This document shows, one piece after another, positions 7,337-7,887 of a stretch of DNA of 7,887 nt. Source of the DNA: Gammaproteobacteria bacterium (GTDB lineage Bacteria > Pseudomonadota > Gammaproteobacteria > Granulosicoccales > Granulosicoccaceae). How positions within the stretch are numbered: position 1 is the first letter of the stretch; the number at the start of each line of letters is the position of its first letter. The DNA lies in NCBI GenBank assembly GCA_019634245.1, contig JAHQVR010000162.1:1-7887 (forward strand). Reading direction: 5' to 3'. The position numbers and the translations under genes were made by a program. The notes below the pieces were generated by a model that worked only from the letters and a program-made list of their open reading frames with translations, had not been told where the DNA came from and did no database searches.

Positions 7337-7351
7337 TGCACCATTGGTGCA
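7337..7351. promoter_or_regulatory. Candidate operator: perfect 15-nt palindrome
   Basis: TGCACCA-T-TGGTGCA has perfect 7-bp arms around one central base, 46 bp upstream of the regulator start. The size and dyad symmetry suit a homodimeric GntR-type repressor binding near its own promoter. It is not the usual FadR-type TNGTNNNACNA pattern: the ACCA and TGGT halves are in the reverse order. It may therefore belong to this regulator with a different specificity or to another factor. As RNA it would also form a short hairpin in the leader. No second copy is seen near the lactonase promoter. Confidence 0.4.
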
Positions 7352-7366
7352 GAGACCTGGTACTGG

Positions 7367-7423
7367 ATTGCGTTGTTATCCAGACAATTCGTCATTGCCG
7401 TTTTTGGGTTTGCATTGCGTTGT
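7367..7423. repeat. Direct repeat ATTGCGTTGT, two copies 47 bp apart
   Basis: ATTGCGTTGT occurs at 7367-7376 and 7414-7423. The match extends loosely as G-N-ATTGCGTTGT-NNN-CC in both copies. A weaker relative, ATTGCCGTTTT, lies between them at about 7394-7404. All are in the control region upstream of the regulator gene. They could be binding sites for a regulator, but repeats this short can arise by chance. Confidence 0.35.
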
Positions 7424-7544
7424 GTACCCTGTATTTGAGGATCACACTAAGGTGCGCACGCAAGCTATCTCTTAAACCATAAAATTAACAGCTGGCCTGT
7501 GGAAAAGTCAGAAAACTACGCGAACATAAGAATAGTACTTAGAT

Positions 7545-7793
7545 ATGGAGATCAAAATAGAACTTAATGGTGAGATTCAAGTGGCTGAAATCGTAGCGTT
7601 GTACAGCGCTAACAAGTGGTCATCGGCAGAGATACCAGAGCAGCTAGTGCCTGCTTTACTAAATTCGCACACATTAGTTACTGCTGGGTGGCATTGGGCA
7701 ATTCGTTTGTTTGCCCCAGTTTTATCTGATGAATATGTTCGGATCCGATCAAACTCGTCCTTACTACGCCAGGCAAGCCTGCTTTTAAGGTAG
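7545..7793 (+). pseudogene. GNAT-family N-acetyltransferase remnant, frameshifted and truncated
   Basis: The first 47 residues strongly resemble the N-terminus of a GNAT acetyltransferase subfamily: the stretch EIVALYSANKWSSAEIPE at 15-32, then ALLNSHTLVTA at 37-47. In that family the next element is a short turn followed by LVGLGNAISDG and the acetyl-CoA-binding strand. Here the reading frame continues instead as unrelated sequence to a TAG at 7791-7793. In another frame VALGNSF appears at 7688-7708, matching the expected next strand, and then a TGA ends it at 7727-7729. This points to a small deletion (about 5 codons plus a frame change) near 7686, and to loss of the whole acetyl-CoA-binding half, for which I find no trace in any frame downstream. 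It is unlikely to make a working enzyme. No clear ribosome site is seen. Confidence 0.6.
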
Positions 7794-7887
7794 CCAGCTC
7801 ACATCGGCGACTCGCCATTGCGGTCCTGCTGAGGGTACATCGGCGTGGTAGGTCAATCTGGTAACTGAGACATTACCGATGTCGAAA
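7785..7887 (-). CDS. C-terminal end of a protein entering from the right edge, possibly a histidine phosphatase
   Basis: On the minus strand an open frame enters at the right edge and ends at TAA (7785-7787), giving 33 visible residues. They include IGNVSVTRLTYHADVPSAG and a final QWRVADVSWLP. The pattern N-x-S-V-T-x-L-x-Y, a short loop, then W-R-V and a short tail is typical of the last two strands of histidine phosphatase (phosphoglycerate mutase-like) proteins, which usually end in a D-x-x-HL-type tail. That final His-Leu is absent, so the family call is only suggestive. It is convergent with the acetyltransferase remnant and overlaps the end of its frame by 9 bp. Most of the protein lies outside the window. 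Confidence 0.4.
   Translation of the reverse strand, partial: FDIGNVSVTRLTYHADVPSAGPQWRVADVSWLP

Larger units (their letters stand above)
7291..7544. promoter_or_regulatory. 254-bp non-coding control region upstream of the regulator-transporter operon
   Basis: No convincing gene is found on either strand, and the frames crossing it lack coding character. It separates the minus-strand operon from a plus-strand gene remnant, so the operon promoter should be here. It contains a 15-nt palindrome (7337-7351), a 10-bp direct repeat (7367-7376 and 7414-7423) and an 8-bp perfect palindrome GTGCGCAC (7452-7459). I could not pick a sigma70 -35/-10 pair with confidence on either strand. The left end carries the untranslated leader of the regulator, which has no clear ribosome site. 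Confidence 0.5.

Noticed and set aside
7431..7446. CRP-like site around TGTATTTGAGGATCACA
   Set aside because: Only one half-site (TCACA) matches and the spacing to any second half is wrong.
7171..7482. Plus-strand 103-residue reading frame over the regulator start and control region
   Set aside because: Antisense to the regulator N-terminus, no ribosome site, Cys-rich composition without domain resemblance.
7769..7786. CAGGCAAGCCTG followed by CTTTT as a terminator
   Set aside because: The usable stem is only 4 bp with a 4-nt loop; too weak to call.
7801..7882. Repeated ACATCGGCG (7801-7809 and 7837-7845) plus inverted CCGATGT (7876-7882), possible att or array repeats
   Set aside because: The two direct copies encode the same tripeptide (Ala-Asp-Val) in the minus-strand partial gene; short and explained by coding, with no array spacing.
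1..7887. A defence system, CRISPR array, integron attC or insertion sequence hidden in the window
   Set aside because: No nuclease, transposase, integrase or helicase motifs, no regular spaced repeats and no terminal inverted repeats were found on either strand.

Overview
The window looks like chromosome from a Gram-negative, probably marine or soil, proteobacterium. The base composition is mid-GC, the binding protein has a Sec signal peptide, and the left edge carries the end of a secretin-type N-domain protein. Nothing in the sequence fixes the genus. A heterotrophic gammaproteobacterium is only a guess.

Layout, left to right. Positions 1-158 (+) hold the 3' end of a secretin_N-like protein. 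An aldo/keto reductase of the aldose (L-fucose / D-threo-aldose) 1-dehydrogenase type lies tail-to-tail with it at 136-819 (-). The reductase keeps its catalytic tetrad but has lost roughly its last third, so a rearrangement junction is likely near 160-250. A 103-bp divergent spacer (820-922) separates it from an intact COG3618 amidohydrolase (923-1762, +), a sugar-lactone hydrolase of the L-fuconolactonase / rhamnono-lactonase type. This gene overlaps by 19 bp, convergently, the end of a long minus-strand operon. In transcription order the operon is: GntR/FCD regulator (7290-6481), periplasmic sugar-binding protein (6491-5472), permease A (5356-4280), permease B (4283-3303) and double-domain sugar ABC ATPase (3303-1744). 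Junctions are tight (11-bp overlap, ATGA and TAATG overlaps). The exception is a 115-bp gap after the binding-protein gene, which holds a 15-bp-stem hairpin that pairs fully only in the minus-strand RNA. The region 7291-7544 upstream of the regulator is non-coding and carries a perfect 15-nt palindrome and a 10-bp direct repeat. Beyond it are a frameshifted GNAT acetyltransferase remnant (7545 onward, +) and the C-terminus of a protein entering from the right edge (7785-7887, -), possibly a histidine phosphatase.

How it works together (inference): an uptake system of the CUT2 class with two different permeases, self-regulated by a GntR/FCD protein, imports a sugar. An aldose 1-dehydrogenase would oxidise it to a lactone, which the amidohydrolase opens to an aldonate. 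The dehydrogenase step here appears broken, and the later enzymes (aldonate dehydratase and so on) are outside the window. L-fucose or a related 6-deoxy or threo-configured sugar is the best substrate guess but is not proven. I see no defence system, CRISPR, tRNA, rRNA, transposase or other clearly new system. The points of real interest are the decayed edges, the strand-specific hairpin and the candidate operators.
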